From positions 868,001 through 932,000 of the forward strand of contig NZ_JAIVKJ010000001.1 in NCBI RefSeq assembly GCF_020524885.1: a stretch of 64,000 nucleotides of DNA, given 5' to 3'. Below the pieces are notes generated by a model, which did no database searches, was not told where the DNA came from, and saw only the letters and a list, made by a program, of their open reading frames with translations. This DNA is from Microbulbifer elongatus. GTDB taxonomy: Bacteria > Pseudomonadota > Gammaproteobacteria > Pseudomonadales > Cellvibrionaceae. This document shows, one piece after another, positions 9,014 to 18,849 of this stretch; the first letter of the stretch is position 1; each line of letters opens with the position of its first letter. A program made the position numbers and the translations under genes.

Positions 9014-9964
9014 ATGGCTAGTGAACAAAAACCGAGCAGTAATGGACTTGCCGTGCAAAAGATTATTTCCGCCATTGTCGCCGATATCGGCAAAGTACTT
9101 CTTGGCAAAGAACATCAGGTAAAGCTCGCGCTGGCGTGCCTGCTGGCCCGAGGTCACTTGCTCATCGAAGACTTACCCGGCATGGGTAAAACCACGTTGG
9201 CGCATGCGTTGGCCCAGGTGCTCGGCCTGAGTTACAAGCGTGTTCAGTTCACCAGCGATATGCTGCCGGCGGATATTCTGGGCGTCAGTATTTTCGAGCG
9301 GGAGTCGGGCCAATTTCGCTTCCACGAAGGTCCCGTCTTTAGTCAGCTGCTGCTCGCAGATGAAATCAATCGCAGCTCCCCAAAAACCCAGAGCGCATTG
9401 CTGGAAGCCATGGAAGAGCGCCAGGTCAGTATCGATGGCGAAACTCGTCCACTGCCCGAACCATTTTTTGTTATCGCCACGCAGAACCCGCTGCAACAGT
9501 CCGGCACCTTCGTGCTACCGGAATCTCAACTCGACCGCTTTCTGATGCGCATTAGCCTTGGCTACCCGACCCGCGATGCGGAGCGGGCGCTGTTTCAGGG
9601 AGTAGACCCGCGCGCACAACTGGCGCAGATCAAACCCCGCATCAATGGCGAAGGGCTGCGCAAGTTGCAGTCGCTGGTGGGGCAGGTGAAGGCATCCGAC
9701 TCATTGCTGGATTACCTCGAGCGTCTGGTGCAGCACAGCCGTCAGAGCCCCGAGTGCGCGGTCGGTTTGTCCCCGCGAGGCGCCCTGGCACTGCTGCATG
9801 CCGCCCGCGCCTGGGCACTAATTCACAACCGTGGGCATCTTCTGCCCGAAGACCTGCAGGCAGTACTGCCTTCGGTGGCCGGGCACCGCCTGCAAAGTGA
9901 TGGTACCGATGGCACTCAGCTGGTGGAGCGCATGATGCACCAGGTGGATATTATCGCCGCCTGA
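9014..9964 (+). CDS. MoxR family AAA+ ATPase
   Basis: This is a MoxR-type AAA+ ATPase, a family that acts as chaperone or maturation factor and is usually encoded with DUF58 and VWA or transglutaminase proteins. The Walker A GMGKTT has its lysine at about residue 59, Walker B is LLADEINRSSPKTQ, and sensor 1 is FVIATQNPLQQSG. I start at ATG 9014 (MASEQKPSS); an in-frame GTG at 8996 is possible. It is the first gene of a tight operon: the DUF58 gene starts 14 nt after its stop and the transglutaminase gene overlaps that one. The client is not evident. Confidence 0.9.
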   Translation: MASEQKPSSNGLAVQKIISAIVADIGKVLLGKEHQVKLALACLLARGHLLIEDLPGMGKTTLAHALAQVLGLSYKRVQFTSDMLPADILGVSIFERESGQFRFHEGPVFSQLLLADEINRSSPKTQSALLEAMEERQVSIDGETRPLPEPFFVIATQNPLQQSGTFVLPESQLDRFLMRISLGYPTRDAERALFQGVDPRAQLAQIKPRINGEGLRKLQSLVGQVKASDSLLDYLERLVQHSRQSPECAVGLSPRGALALLHAARAWALIHNRGHLLPEDLQAVLPSVAGHRLQSDGTDGTQLVERMMHQVDIIAA

Positions 9965-9978
9965 GGCCAGAGGCAGAC

Positions 9979-11001
9979 GTGTCGGTACAACCCATCAATT
10001 CCCATACATCAGCGGGCAGCCCAAATCAGACTGGCGTTAAACCGCTTTTTCGGGCGCGCTGGCTGCGCTGGCTCAATCGCCGTCTGCCTCCCACGCAGAT
10101 GGTAACCCTGGATCACCGTAAACTCTTCGTGCTCCCTACCGGCGCCGGCATGGGGCTGTTGCTGGTAATTTTCCTGTTGTGGCTTCTCGGCACCAACTAC
10201 GAAAATAACCTGGTACTGGCGCTCGCATTCCTGCTGGTGGGGTTGATGGTGATCCTGCCGGTGCATACCTTTGCCAACCTCTCTGGCCTCAGACTGCAAC
10301 TGCTCGATACTTCACCGGCCTTTGCCGGGGATTATGGTCAGGCCAGGGTTGCACTCAGTAAAACCGGAAAGCGCCATCACGAGCGGGTACAGCTGGCCTG
10401 GCCACCGGAAGAGGGGCTGTTGGCCGATATCCTGGAAGACGACGCGCGTGAAATTCGCCTGGACCTGCCACTGTTGCAAAGGGGGCGGGTGCGGGCGCCG
10501 CGCCTTCATGTGCAGAGCCGTTTCCCACTGGGGCTGTTCCGCTGCTGGAGCTGGGTGGACCTGGACGCGGAATTTCTTGTGTACCCGCAGCCCAAGCCCG
10601 CGGGCCCGCTGCCATTTGGTGCCAGTGTCGGGGAGGGGGACCAGCAGAAGTCTTTCTCCGCCGGCGGCGAAGATTTTGCCGGGTTAAAGAATTACCAGCC
10701 GGGGGATTCTCTGCGCCACGTGGCCTGGAAACAGTATGCCGGCGGTCGCGACCTGTACAGCAAGGAGTATGCCTCTGGCAGCGATGTACGCCTTTGGCTG
10801 GACTGGGATCTGCTTGGCGGGCGCGATGTGGAGGTCCGGCTGAGTAACCTCTGCGCCTGGGTGCTGGAAGCCGAGCGTGCCCAGGTGCCATATGGCCTGA
10901 GATTGCCGGGGCAGTCCATCGATCCAGACCTGGGAGCAGCGCACAAACACAAGGTGCTGAGTGCGCTCGCGCTTTTCCCCGTGCAGGGAGTCAGCCAGTG
11001 A
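9979..11001 (+). CDS. DUF58 domain-containing membrane protein
   Basis: This 340-aa protein has a GTG start. Two adjacent membrane helices (about residues 50-95) follow a short basic N-terminus. The DUF58 signature is clear near the C-terminal half: GEDFAGLKNYQPGDSLRHV followed by WK and DLYSKEY. DUF58 proteins are a von Willebrand factor A-like branch nearly always paired with MoxR ATPases. The stop overlaps the next start by 4 nt (GTGA), which implies translational coupling with the transglutaminase gene. Biochemical role unknown. Confidence 0.88.
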   Translation: MSVQPINSHTSAGSPNQTGVKPLFRARWLRWLNRRLPPTQMVTLDHRKLFVLPTGAGMGLLLVIFLLWLLGTNYENNLVLALAFLLVGLMVILPVHTFANLSGLRLQLLDTSPAFAGDYGQARVALSKTGKRHHERVQLAWPPEEGLLADILEDDAREIRLDLPLLQRGRVRAPRLHVQSRFPLGLFRCWSWVDLDAEFLVYPQPKPAGPLPFGASVGEGDQQKSFSAGGEDFAGLKNYQPGDSLRHVAWKQYAGGRDLYSKEYASGSDVRLWLDWDLLGGRDVEVRLSNLCAWVLEAERAQVPYGLRLPGQSIDPDLGAAHKHKVLSALALFPVQGVSQ

Positions 11002-13061
11002 GTAGCAGTGTCAGCCAGTTACAGTCGCTGTTGCCGCGGGAAAGCCTGCTGTGGATTTTTGCTGCTCAGCTGGCGGTACTGCTGCCGCACACTATGCATT
11101 TACCCGTCTGGTTGCTCGGGGCCTGGATAATTGCCGTTTACTGGCGATTGGAAGTATTTCGCGGTCGTCGGGAAATGCCCGGGCGGATGGCGAAACTGGT
11201 GGCGGTCTGCCTGGTAGTCGCCGGGTTGGTCCTCACTTACCGGCGATGGTTTGCGTTGGAGCCAATGGTGGCGCTGCTGGCGGTCTCTTTTACCCTTAAG
11301 AATATTGAGCTGGTCAGTCGGCGCGACGCGCTGCTTAGCCTGATGCTGGCCTATTTTCTCGCCGCTACCCTGTTTGTATTCGAGCAGACGATCCCCTATG
11401 CCGTGTACGGGATTGGGTGTGTGGTAATTATTACTGCCGCACTGGTTGCCCAACAGGGGCGGAGAAGCGCGCGGCCGGGCAGGGCGCTGGGAGTATCTGC
11501 CAAGCTGTTGGCACAGGCCGTGCCGGTGATGCTGATATTGTTTGTGGTGATTCCGCGTCTCGGTCCTCTGTGGGCGGTGCCACAGAATACCAAGGCGGCC
11601 TCAACGGGAATCAGTGACTCCATGAGTCCCGGGGACTTCAGCGAGCTGTCCAAGTCCGACAAGCCCGCCTTGCGAATTTCCTTTGATGGCGCTGTGCCTC
11701 CACCAGAGCAACGTTACTGGCGGGGGTTGGTATATACCCACTTCGATGGTCGTCGCTGGAGCGAGCCAGGCGCCGCAGACGGCTACCCAAGCTGGGGGCG
11801 CGGGCGCAGTAATCGGCGCGCTTACAATGGCGGTAACGGTGACGGCAGTGAGCGCGAGTTGCCTGCAGTGGGGCCGCGCTATCGCTACCAGATTATCCAG
11901 GAGGCGAGCCACAACCCCTGGCTGTTTGCCCTGGCGCGCCCACACTCCGAAACTCGCGGCGTGCGCGAGACCGGCGATGATACGCTGGTCTATCGAACAC
12001 CGGTGGGTGCCCGGCTTGCTTACGAAGTCCGTTCCTGGCCGCGAGAACTTGTGGGTGATAGTGAGGGCCTGAGCGCCTCAGAGCAGCGTCGAAATCTGCA
12101 ACTGCCCGCTTCGGGCAACCCCCGTGCGCGCGCCTGGGCCAGGGCCCGCTTTGAAGAGGGGTTGGATGCCGAGGAAATTTCCCAGGCGCTGCTATCCCTC
12201 TACAACCGGAGTTTCGTCTATACCCTTAAGCCGCCGGCACTGGGGGCAGATACCGTGGATGAATTCCTGTTCTCTACTCGCCAGGGTTTCTGTGAGCATT
12301 TTGCCAGCAGCTATGTGTTTACCATGCGCGCTGCCGGTGTACCGGCGCGCGTAGTCGCGGGTTACCAGGGCGGGGAGTGGGTCGAGCAGCAGGAGTACCT
12401 GTTGGTGCGCCAGTACGACGCCCACGCCTGGGCTGAAATCTGGTTACCCGGACGCGGCTGGGTGCGGGTGGATCCCACGGCATCGGTGGCACCGGAGCGA
12501 ATTCGCGATGGGTTGCAGAGCGCCGCCGCCGAAGAATTTATGCAGGACGCCTTTTTGCCCCTGCACAAAATCGCCTTTGTCACCCGCCTGCGCCTGCAAT
12601 GGGACATGATCAACTACCGCTGGTACCAGACGGTGGTCAGCTTCAATAGCGAGCGTCAGGAAGGTCTGCTGCGGCGTCTGCTGGGTGAAGTATCGTCCCT
12701 GCGTATGGCACTGTTTATCGGCACTCCGATGCTGGTGGCGTTGCTGTTGCTGCTGGTATGGCTCAAGTTGTCCAGTCGTGGTCCGGCGCTACCGGTGGCC
12801 AGCCGCTTGTATCTACGGTTCTGTCGCCGTATGGCCCGCGCCGGGCTGTCGCGCAACCCGGGAGAGACGCCCGGCGATTATGCGCGGCGCATTGAGCAGG
12901 AGCAGCCGCGCCTGGGCCCCATGGCAGTGCGCATTACGAGCGCTTATGAAAAAGCCGCCTATGCGGGCGACGCGCAGGCGGAAAAGCAGCTGCGGCGACT
13001 GTTACGTGGCTTCTGGCCGCTGCGCCTTTCTGCCCAGGCCCGCGCTTCCGCCCGGGTTTAG
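10998..13061 (+). CDS. DUF3488/transglutaminase-like membrane protein, TgpA family
   Basis: At 687 aa it has several N-terminal membrane helices (DUF3488, about residues 1-195), a periplasmic transglutaminase-like core, one helix near residue 580, and a cytoplasmic DUF4129-type tail. The catalytic triad is visible: Cys432 in RQGFCEHFASS, His476 in YDAHAWAE and Asp492 in VRVDPTA. The Pseudomonas homologue TgpA is essential and has transglutaminase activity. It overlaps the DUF58 gene by 4 nt. A terminator hairpin follows at 13109. Substrates in the envelope are unknown. Confidence 0.9.
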   Translation: MSSSVSQLQSLLPRESLLWIFAAQLAVLLPHTMHLPVWLLGAWIIAVYWRLEVFRGRREMPGRMAKLVAVCLVVAGLVLTYRRWFALEPMVALLAVSFTLKNIELVSRRDALLSLMLAYFLAATLFVFEQTIPYAVYGIGCVVIITAALVAQQGRRSARPGRALGVSAKLLAQAVPVMLILFVVIPRLGPLWAVPQNTKAASTGISDSMSPGDFSELSKSDKPALRISFDGAVPPPEQRYWRGLVYTHFDGRRWSEPGAADGYPSWGRGRSNRRAYNGGNGDGSERELPAVGPRYRYQIIQEASHNPWLFALARPHSETRGVRETGDDTLVYRTPVGARLAYEVRSWPRELVGDSEGLSASEQRRNLQLPASGNPRARAWARARFEEGLDAEEISQALLSLYNRSFVYTLKPPALGADTVDEFLFSTRQGFCEHFASSYVFTMRAAGVPARVVAGYQGGEWVEQQEYLLVRQYDAHAWAEIWLPGRGWVRVDPTASVAPERIRDGLQSAAAEEFMQDAFLPLHKIAFVTRLRLQWDMINYRWYQTVVSFNSERQEGLLRRLLGEVSSLRMALFIGTPMLVALLLLLVWLKLSSRGPALPVASRLYLRFCRRMARAGLSRNPGETPGDYARRIEQEQPRLGPMAVRITSAYEKAAYAGDAQAEKQLRRLLRGFWPLRLSAQARASARV

Positions 13062-13108
13062 CTCGGCGGGCAGTGGGGGCTATGCAAACGCAACTTTCTA
13101 TGGACGAT

Positions 13109-13136
13109 GGCGCTATGGGACAATAGCGCCCTTTTG
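13109..13136 (+). terminator. rho-independent terminator of the MoxR-DUF58-TgpA operon
   Basis: Stem GGCGCTAT (13109-13116) pairs with ATAGCGCC (13123-13130) around a 6-nt loop, followed by CTTTTG. It stands about 48 nt after the transglutaminase stop. Confidence 0.75.
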
Positions 13137-13256
13137 GGGAGGCGGGCTCACTGCCTGCTCCGCAGGCTGCACCGGAAACTACGGGGAACCAATCCCCTTG
13201 TCCTTGGCCCTCGTCCTCGGCCGGTAGCAGCGCAAATGGTTTTCCGGATTCTGTAA

Positions 13257-14510
13257 ATGGCTCATCCCGCACTGGCGGCACGTCTGCGAACATTTCTCCT
13301 GGGCTACAGCGGTACCTCACTGGCTACTGGTTTACAGGTGGTGTTGTTGCCGTGGATTGCTGTGGCACTGGTAGATCTTCCGGCCCTGCAACTGGGCTGG
13401 GTGCAGGCCTCTGTGCTATTGCCCAACCTGCTGTTCCTGCTGTTTGGCGGTGCCCTGGCTGATCGTTTTGATTCCGCGCGGGTCGCCGCGGTGTCCTGTC
13501 TCGGGCTCGGTACTTGTCACGCGGCCCTCGCTTATTACCTGCTCCATCAATTGCCAAGCCTCGCCCTGCTGATTCTGTACGGCGTTAGTCTGGGCGTCTG
13601 TACCGCCTTCCTGCAGCCGGCGCGGGACAATCTGGTCCAGCGCTGTGCGCGCACGCCTAAAGACGGCAATACCCGCTTGAGTGAAGCGCGCGTGCAACAC
13701 ACCGTGACCTGGATGATGCTCGCCCAGTACGGCGGGCAGGCGATCGGAATGTTGCTGGCGAGTCGTTTTGATAGCTGGGGCGCGGAGCTGCTGTTGTTGA
13801 TTCAGGTGGTGGTACTCGTGGTCGCCGCCGTGTTTTTCTTTTCCATGCGCCACCTTGGGCCGGTACCGCGGGTAGCGCAGCTAAAGCTGCCCTCGGCACT
13901 ACTGGAAGGGTTTGCGGAAGTACGCAAAAGCCGTGCGATTCTGGAGCTGGTATTACTGGTGGGTTTCAACGGCCTGGTGCATATCGGTGTGTTTCTGGTG
14001 GTGCTGCCGCTGATGGCGGAAAGTTATGGCCGGGGAGCCAGCTATTACGCCACCCTGCAGATCGCGTTTGTGGCGGGTACCGTGATTGCGACCGTGGCCA
14101 TGTTGCGGCGGGGACAGGGCAATACCCCCGGTCGGGGCGTGTTGATGTGCCTGCTCTACAGTGCGGCACTGATGATCGCCATCAGTTTTGGCCCGACCCC
14201 TTACGGTCTGATGTTTCTGTGTGCCTGCTGGGGAGCGGTGGCAGCCGCTTCTGCGGGTCTCGGGAAATCCATTGTGCAGATTCTCGCCCCCGAACAGGTG
14301 CGCAGCCGGGTCATTTCCATCTATCAGCTCTCCCTGTTCGGCTCCGCCGCCATCGGCGCGCTGGCTGCCGGTGTGATCAGTGAGTTCTCCGCACCGCTCA
14401 CTACCCTCTGGTGGGCGGGTGTATTCAGCTTTGTGGCATTTGCTGTGGCCTGGTACAGCGGCGCTTTGCGCCAACTGGCAGTCCGGGGCGAAGACGCCAT
14501 CGAGCAGTGA
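13257..14510 (+). CDS. MFS transporter
   Basis: This is a 417-aa major facilitator with about 11-12 hydrophobic segments. The loop 2-3 signature appears as GGALADRFDSARVAAVS, the usual GxxxDRxGRR-like motif A. The rest is typical of MFS_3/enterobactin-exporter-like carriers. The substrate cannot be read from sequence. Start ATG has CCGGA about 8 nt upstream. It is monocistronic: a terminator lies upstream and the next gene is convergent, 43 nt away. Confidence 0.85.
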   Translation: MAHPALAARLRTFLLGYSGTSLATGLQVVLLPWIAVALVDLPALQLGWVQASVLLPNLLFLLFGGALADRFDSARVAAVSCLGLGTCHAALAYYLLHQLPSLALLILYGVSLGVCTAFLQPARDNLVQRCARTPKDGNTRLSEARVQHTVTWMMLAQYGGQAIGMLLASRFDSWGAELLLLIQVVVLVVAAVFFFSMRHLGPVPRVAQLKLPSALLEGFAEVRKSRAILELVLLVGFNGLVHIGVFLVVLPLMAESYGRGASYYATLQIAFVAGTVIATVAMLRRGQGNTPGRGVLMCLLYSAALMIAISFGPTPYGLMFLCACWGAVAAASAGLGKSIVQILAPEQVRSRVISIYQLSLFGSAAIGALAAGVISEFSAPLTTLWWAGVFSFVAFAVAWYSGALRQLAVRGEDAIEQ

Positions 14511-14553
14511 TGATCCCCCGGGATCACCCCTCGAGATGATCACTGCTCCCTGA

Positions 14554-16308
14554 TCACCAGCGATTGCTGATCCACAAGGTCTGAAAAGGATCGAGCGTCA
14601 GGGTTGCCAGCATGTCGTCAAAGGTGGCATCGCTGATCAGGTCCTTCCACTTATCGGTACCAATCAGGTTGATCGCGTTCAGGTGAACCGTCTGCGGCTC
14701 GTCGGAGATGTTGTTCAGGCAAAAAATACTTTGCCGGCGGTCCAGGCTCTGACGCCAGAAGGCAAACACCTGATCGCCCAGATGCAGGGTGAACTGGGTT
14801 GCATTGGGGTGGAAGGCTGGTTGTTCCCGCCGCAGCTGAATCAGTTTTCGCAGTTGGTGGAAGACATGGTGGTGGTGTGTGTCTGGATCCGCCAACGCTT
14901 CGTTCAATTCATGCTCCTGCCACTGACGGCGATTGATGGCGCGGTTGTGACCGTGCTCTTTCATACGCTCATAGTCGTTGGTGGTGCCCATCAGACTGTG
15001 CAGGTAAAAACCGGGAATACCTTCCAGTGCGAGCATAATGGCGTGGGCGCAGATAAAGCGCCGCAGTTGCCACTCGTCCTCTCCGCCGATGGTGCCCTTG
15101 AGCGCATCAAATAGAGAGATATTGATTTCGTAGGGTTTGTTGCTGCCGTCGTCCAGTGCGCGCCAGGAAATCTGCCCACCGAAGTTTTCCATCGTCTGGA
15201 TCAGGGCTTCCAGTTCGCTGTCGTCCAGCAATCCTTCAACCGGACGCAGGCCAATACCATCGTGTGAGGCGATGAAGTTGAAATAGGTGGTGCCGTTTTG
15301 CGCCGGTGGCATGCTCATCAGCCAGTTTTTCAGGTAACGGCAATTGCCGGTCACCAGTGTGTTGACCAGTAGTGGCGGCAGGGAGAAGTTGTAGATGCAG
15401 TGGGCTTCGTTGGCATTACCGAAATAGGACAGGTTTTCCTGGTTGGGGATATTGGTTTCGGTAATGATCACGGCATTGGGGTTGGCGTGTTCGATCAGTG
15501 TGCGCAGCAGGCGCACAATTTCATGGGTTTCCGCCAGATTCAGGCAATTTGTGCCGAGCTTTTTCCAGATAAAAGCCACGGCATCCAGGCGGAAAACCCG
15601 CACACCCATATCCAGATACAGGCGGATGATATCGACGATTTTCGCCAGTACTTTGGGGTTCGCGAAATTCAGGTCTACCTGGTCGTGGCCAAAAGTGCAC
15701 CACACATGTTTGGTTCCCTGTGGTGTATTGGTGGCGCGCAGTAGCGGGGTTACTCGGGGGCGCACTACCTTGCTGAGATCTTCCCTCGGGTCCGCTTCCA
15801 CGAAAAATCCGTTACCGGGGTCGTGTCCTTCCTGATAATTAATGAACCACTCGTGCCGTGACGAGCAGTGGTTTATCACCAGGTCCGCCATCAGGTGAAA
15901 GTCTGTACTGATACGCAGTATGTCGCTCCAGTCTCCCAGAGGTGGATCCACTTGCTTGTAGGCAGAGACCGCAAAACCGTCGTCACTGGTGTACGGGAAA
16001 AACGGCAATATATGTACCGTGTTGATCAGCATCGGGAAGTGCGCCTGCAGGAAATGGTGCAGGGTTTTCAGCGGTGGCTGATTCTCGCTGAGAATGCTGT
16101 TGCCGTAGGTGATGACGGCGATGTCGGTCTGGTCCCACAGGTTTTTATGAGCCAAGGGGCTCTGACAATCGTCATCGAGCCGCATGGTGTGCACCAGCTC
16201 GTGGGCAATGGGTTCTACTTCCAATTCTGGATAGATAAAGGCCAGGTGATCCACCACCTTCTGGTGGAGGACCTCCTTGATCGGCAGTTGCGTATTGGAA
16301 TGGCTCAC
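14554..16308 (-). CDS. GH13_18 sugar phosphorylase, probable glucosylglycerate phosphorylase
   Basis: This 584-aa GH13 subfamily 18 enzyme belongs to the sucrose phosphorylase-like group. The nucleophile Asp is in [15 protein letters not shown], the acid/base Glu in [15 protein letters not shown], and the third carboxylate in [12 protein letters not shown]. Family members split sucrose, sucrose-6-phosphate or glucosylglycerate with phosphate. Here the two upstream genes make glucosyl-3-phosphoglycerate and dephosphorylate it, so glucosylglycerate is the likely substrate, yielding glucose-1-phosphate and glycerate. GTG start with a strong GGGGGGA site. Substrate is inferred from context. Confidence 0.85.
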   Translation of the reverse strand: MSHSNTQLPIKEVLHQKVVDHLAFIYPELEVEPIAHELVHTMRLDDDCQSPLAHKNLWDQTDIAVITYGNSILSENQPPLKTLHHFLQAHFPMLINTVHILPFFPYTSDDGFAVSAYKQVDPPLGDWSDILRISTDFHLMADLVINHCSSRHEWFINYQEGHDPGNGFFVEADPREDLSKVVRPRVTPLLRATNTPQGTKHVWCTFGHDQVDLNFANPKVLAKIVDIIRLYLDMGVRVFRLDAVAFIWKKLGTNCLNLAETHEIVRLLRTLIEHANPNAVIITETNIPNQENLSYFGNANEAHCIYNFSLPPLLVNTLVTGNCRYLKNWLMSMPPAQNGTTYFNFIASHDGIGLRPVEGLLDDSELEALIQTMENFGGQISWRALDDGSNKPYEINISLFDALKGTIGGEDEWQLRRFICAHAIMLALEGIPGFYLHSLMGTTNDYERMKEHGHNRAINRRQWQEHELNEALADPDTHHHHVFHQLRKLIQLRREQPAFHPNATQFTLHLGDQVFAFWRQSLDRRQSIFCLNNISDEPQTVHLNAINLIGTDKWKDLISDATFDDMLATLTLDPFQTLWISNRW

Positions 16309-16397
16309 GGCGTCCCCCCGGTTTCCATGCAGTTATCTTGGCTCGGTCGATTGGTGCTTGCGCACGGGTTATGCTCTTGCTCCGATACCAGCAGCAG

Positions 16398-17621
16398 TTA
16401 CCCGTTGTACTCTTCGTAATCCGCTTCTACCGCTTGTTTCAGCTGCGTCAGGAATCCGGGCTCTGCACTGGTGATCCGGTTCCAGCTGGGTATGAACGGT
16501 GTCTCCATCGGGTTTTCGAGGAAGGCCTGGCCGGCTTTCACCAGATTGCTGGCGAACAGCTCTACGGTCTGCTCCTCTTTGTGTATATCAAATTTCAGGC
16601 CATTGATGATGGCGTCGTTACGGTAGGTTTCCACAAAATCCAGCGCCACCCGAAAGTAGGTTGCCTTGATACTGCGGAAAGTCTCCGAAGAAAACACCGT
16701 GCCCTGGGTGGCGAGTTTGCGAAAAAATGACTTGGCAATATCGATGGACATTTTTGACAGGCCACAATGTTCGTCGTCAAAGGAGACGTCCTGGTGTTTG
16801 TGGTCATAGGCGTGGGCGATATCCACCTGACACAAGCGGTTGGTGGAATAGTTGCGGTGCATTTCCGAGAGCACGCCAATTTCCAGCCCCCAGTCACTGG
16901 GAATTCGCAGGTCATTGACCACATCGCGGCGGAAGGAAAATTCACCGGCGAGGGAATAGCGGAAGCTATCCATATATTCCAGATACGGTGTGTGCCCGTA
17001 GATCTTCTTGAGTGTGCGTATCAGTGGTGTCACCAGCAGGCGGCACACGCGACCATTGATTTTTCCGTTGGCGACACGGGAATAGTAGCCCTTACAGAAT
17101 TCATAACTGAAGTTGGGGTTGGCGACCGGGTAAAAAAGTCGCGCCAGCATCATGCGGTCGTAAGTGACGATGTCGCAATCGTGCAGGGCAATGGCTTCGC
17201 CGCGGCCGGATGCAAGAATATAACCGAGGCAATACCAGACATTGCGACCTTTGCCCGCCTCTTTGGGGGCGAGACCATCGCGCTTGAGTTGCGCGTCCAA
17301 TTCGCGCAGGCGGGGGCCGTCGTTCCACAACACCCGAACGTGTTGAGGCAAAATGGCGAACTGCTTCAGTGCGTCCCGATACTGGGATTCGTCGGCGCGA
17401 TCCAAACCGATCACGATTTCAGAGAGGTAGGGTACTTCGGCGAGAATCTTGAGAATGCGCGGCAGAGCTTCACCTTCGAGCTCCGAGTAGAGGGAAGGCA
17501 GCAGCAGGGACATCGGGCGGTGTTTGGAAAAACGGATCAGGTCCGCTTCCATATCTTCCAGGCTGCGGTTGGACAGGTTGTGCAGGGTCGTAATGTCGCC
17601 ATTCTGAAAAAAGTCGGTCAC
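16398..17621 (-). CDS. gpgS: glucosyl-3-phosphoglycerate synthase-like glycosyltransferase
   Basis: This 407-aa GT-A fold glycosyltransferase resembles the GT81 glucosyl-3-phosphoglycerate synthases, which join NDP-glucose and 3-phosphoglycerate. N-terminal SLLLPSLYSELEGEALPRI and the metal-binding HDCDIVTYDR are characteristic. YMDSFRYSLAGEFSFRRDV matches the acceptor-site region. GTG start with AAGGAAG 7 nt upstream. It sits 41 nt after the phosphatase gene and 89 nt before the phosphorylase gene. A mannosyl-specific activity is possible but less likely given the GH13_18 partner. Confidence 0.85.
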   Translation of the reverse strand: MTDFFQNGDITTLHNLSNRSLEDMEADLIRFSKHRPMSLLLPSLYSELEGEALPRILKILAEVPYLSEIVIGLDRADESQYRDALKQFAILPQHVRVLWNDGPRLRELDAQLKRDGLAPKEAGKGRNVWYCLGYILASGRGEAIALHDCDIVTYDRMMLARLFYPVANPNFSYEFCKGYYSRVANGKINGRVCRLLVTPLIRTLKKIYGHTPYLEYMDSFRYSLAGEFSFRRDVVNDLRIPSDWGLEIGVLSEMHRNYSTNRLCQVDIAHAYDHKHQDVSFDDEHCGLSKMSIDIAKSFFRKLATQGTVFSSETFRSIKATYFRVALDFVETYRNDAIINGLKFDIHKEEQTVELFASNLVKAGQAFLENPMETPFIPSWNRITSAEPGFLTQLKQAVEADYEEYNG

Positions 17622-17662
17622 GGTTTACTTCCTTTTTTAGGGTCCGTTTAACGTTAAATCTG

Positions 17663-18511
17663 TTAAGAGTGCGTGGCGTCGGTAGCGAAAATGTCTTTGA
17701 TGGCTTCCGCCCAGCCTTTTGGGCCGGTTTCCCGGGTGACAATAAGTGACGGGTGGTGGGGTAGGCTGGGAGGTGGGTGCGCGGGTGAGCGCACGATGAC
17801 GGCAACATCTGCGACTTTCAGCATATCCAGGTCATTTGGCCCGTCGCCGCTGGCAATCAGGCGGTATTCCCGGTCGGTATATTGCTGATAGGTTTTTTTA
17901 AGCAGCTGTGTCGCGCGGCCCTTGTCGGTCTGTCCCAGCACATGCAGAAATCGCCCACCCTGCAGAGTGGCGAATCCTGCAGCATTGGCGCGTGCGACGA
18001 AGGCCTGCTTCTGTGACTCATCTCCCTGCCACAGCAGGGGCTCTGAATAGTTGCGCTGATTGGCCTTCTTCGCCTCGATACGGGTGAGGCCGGTGGCGTC
18101 GACTATGTCTTTGGTCGAGGCGGCGGCGAAATTGAGATAGGGGGCGCCGTGGGCTTCGCTGTCTTGCCGCAGAAACGCGAGAATATCGGCTCTGCGCGCG
18201 CCCGGTTCCAGGATCCAGTATTCCGCGTCTTCCCGCGCCAGCTCTGGCTTGTGTGGAAAGTACCCTTTGGGAATAAAGATGGCTGAGCCATTCTCGACGA
18301 TAAACGGGTGCCGGTTGTTGAGCGCGCCACGCAGGGCCACCATTTCGTCGCGGGTTTTACTGCTGTTCAGAATCACAGGAACGCCGCTGGATTCCAGCTT
18401 TTCCAGCGTGGCGTCAGCGGGCTGGTGGGAGTAGCTAAAGTGGTCCAGCAGAGTGCCGTCGAGGTCGCTGGCAATCAGCCACTGGATGTCTTGTCTCGCT
18501 ATTTTGGTCAT
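17663..18511 (-). CDS. mannosyl/glucosyl-3-phosphoglycerate phosphatase, HAD-IIB
   Basis: This HAD-IIB phosphatase of the MPGP type removes the phosphate from glucosyl- or mannosyl-3-phosphoglycerate to release the compatible solute. Motif I is ASDLDGTLLDH (nucleophile Asp), motif II is VILNSSKTRDE and motif IV is SGDGPNDLDML. Starting at ATG 18511 (MTKIARQD, with GGGAAG 3 nt upstream) gives 282 aa. The frame stays open a further 43 codons upstream without homology-like content; I reject that longer form. It is the first gene of the three-gene glucosylglycerate operon. Confidence 0.88.
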   Translation of the reverse strand: MTKIARQDIQWLIASDLDGTLLDHFSYSHQPADATLEKLESSGVPVILNSSKTRDEMVALRGALNNRHPFIVENGSAIFIPKGYFPHKPELAREDAEYWILEPGARRADILAFLRQDSEAHGAPYLNFAAASTKDIVDATGLTRIEAKKANQRNYSEPLLWQGDESQKQAFVARANAAGFATLQGGRFLHVLGQTDKGRATQLLKKTYQQYTDREYRLIASGDGPNDLDMLKVADVAVIVRSPAHPPPSLPHHPSLIVTRETGPKGWAEAIKDIFATDATHS

Positions 18512-18849
18512 TTGCTTCCCAGTATTGGGCTTATTCTTTGCGCTACATTCCGTAGTTTCTATGTTGGTAATCCAAAAATAGTGCCAGTCATACAAAAATG
18601 AGCCATTGCACCGCTTCAGAGCAATCGGGTGGCGCCGCAATCCTCAAGTTGTCCATGTGAGGTCCCGGAAACTGTTGGGGGTGCATCAATTTGGTGATGA
18701 TGAAGGAGGGTGCCGCCGGTTGCGCCCCAGAGTGGGGCGCGTGAGGGTTTAAGAGCTATTACTCGGCGATTGATCGAAAAGGCTGCAACCTGACAGGCTT
18801 TGGGAAAGTCAGTTTCCTGCCTGAAGATTGCAGCCGGGCGGCGAATAAA
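18512..18849. other. 338-bp gap between amylase and glucosylglycerate operon
   Basis: No convincing ORF. It holds the amylase terminator (18781-18835), a second GC hairpin GCGCCCC-AGAGT-GGGGCGC near 18724-18742, and presumably the promoter of the glucosylglycerate operon in the AT-rich stretch about 18530-18600. I cannot assign a specific -10/-35 pair with confidence. Confidence 0.5.
18781..18835 (-). terminator. terminator of the amylase gene
   Basis: Read on the minus strand, GGCTGCAA (18835-18828) pairs with TTGCAGCC (18788-18781), with a nested CAGGCAGG/CCTGTCAG stem inside, followed by TTTT. It stands 15 nt beyond the amylase stop. Confidence 0.8.

Noticed and set aside
12685..13227. 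180-codon plus-strand frame at the end of the transglutaminase gene
   Set aside because: It is the +1 shadow of the TgpA-like gene, with Trp/Cys/Arg-rich composition typical of out-of-frame GC-rich coding DNA.
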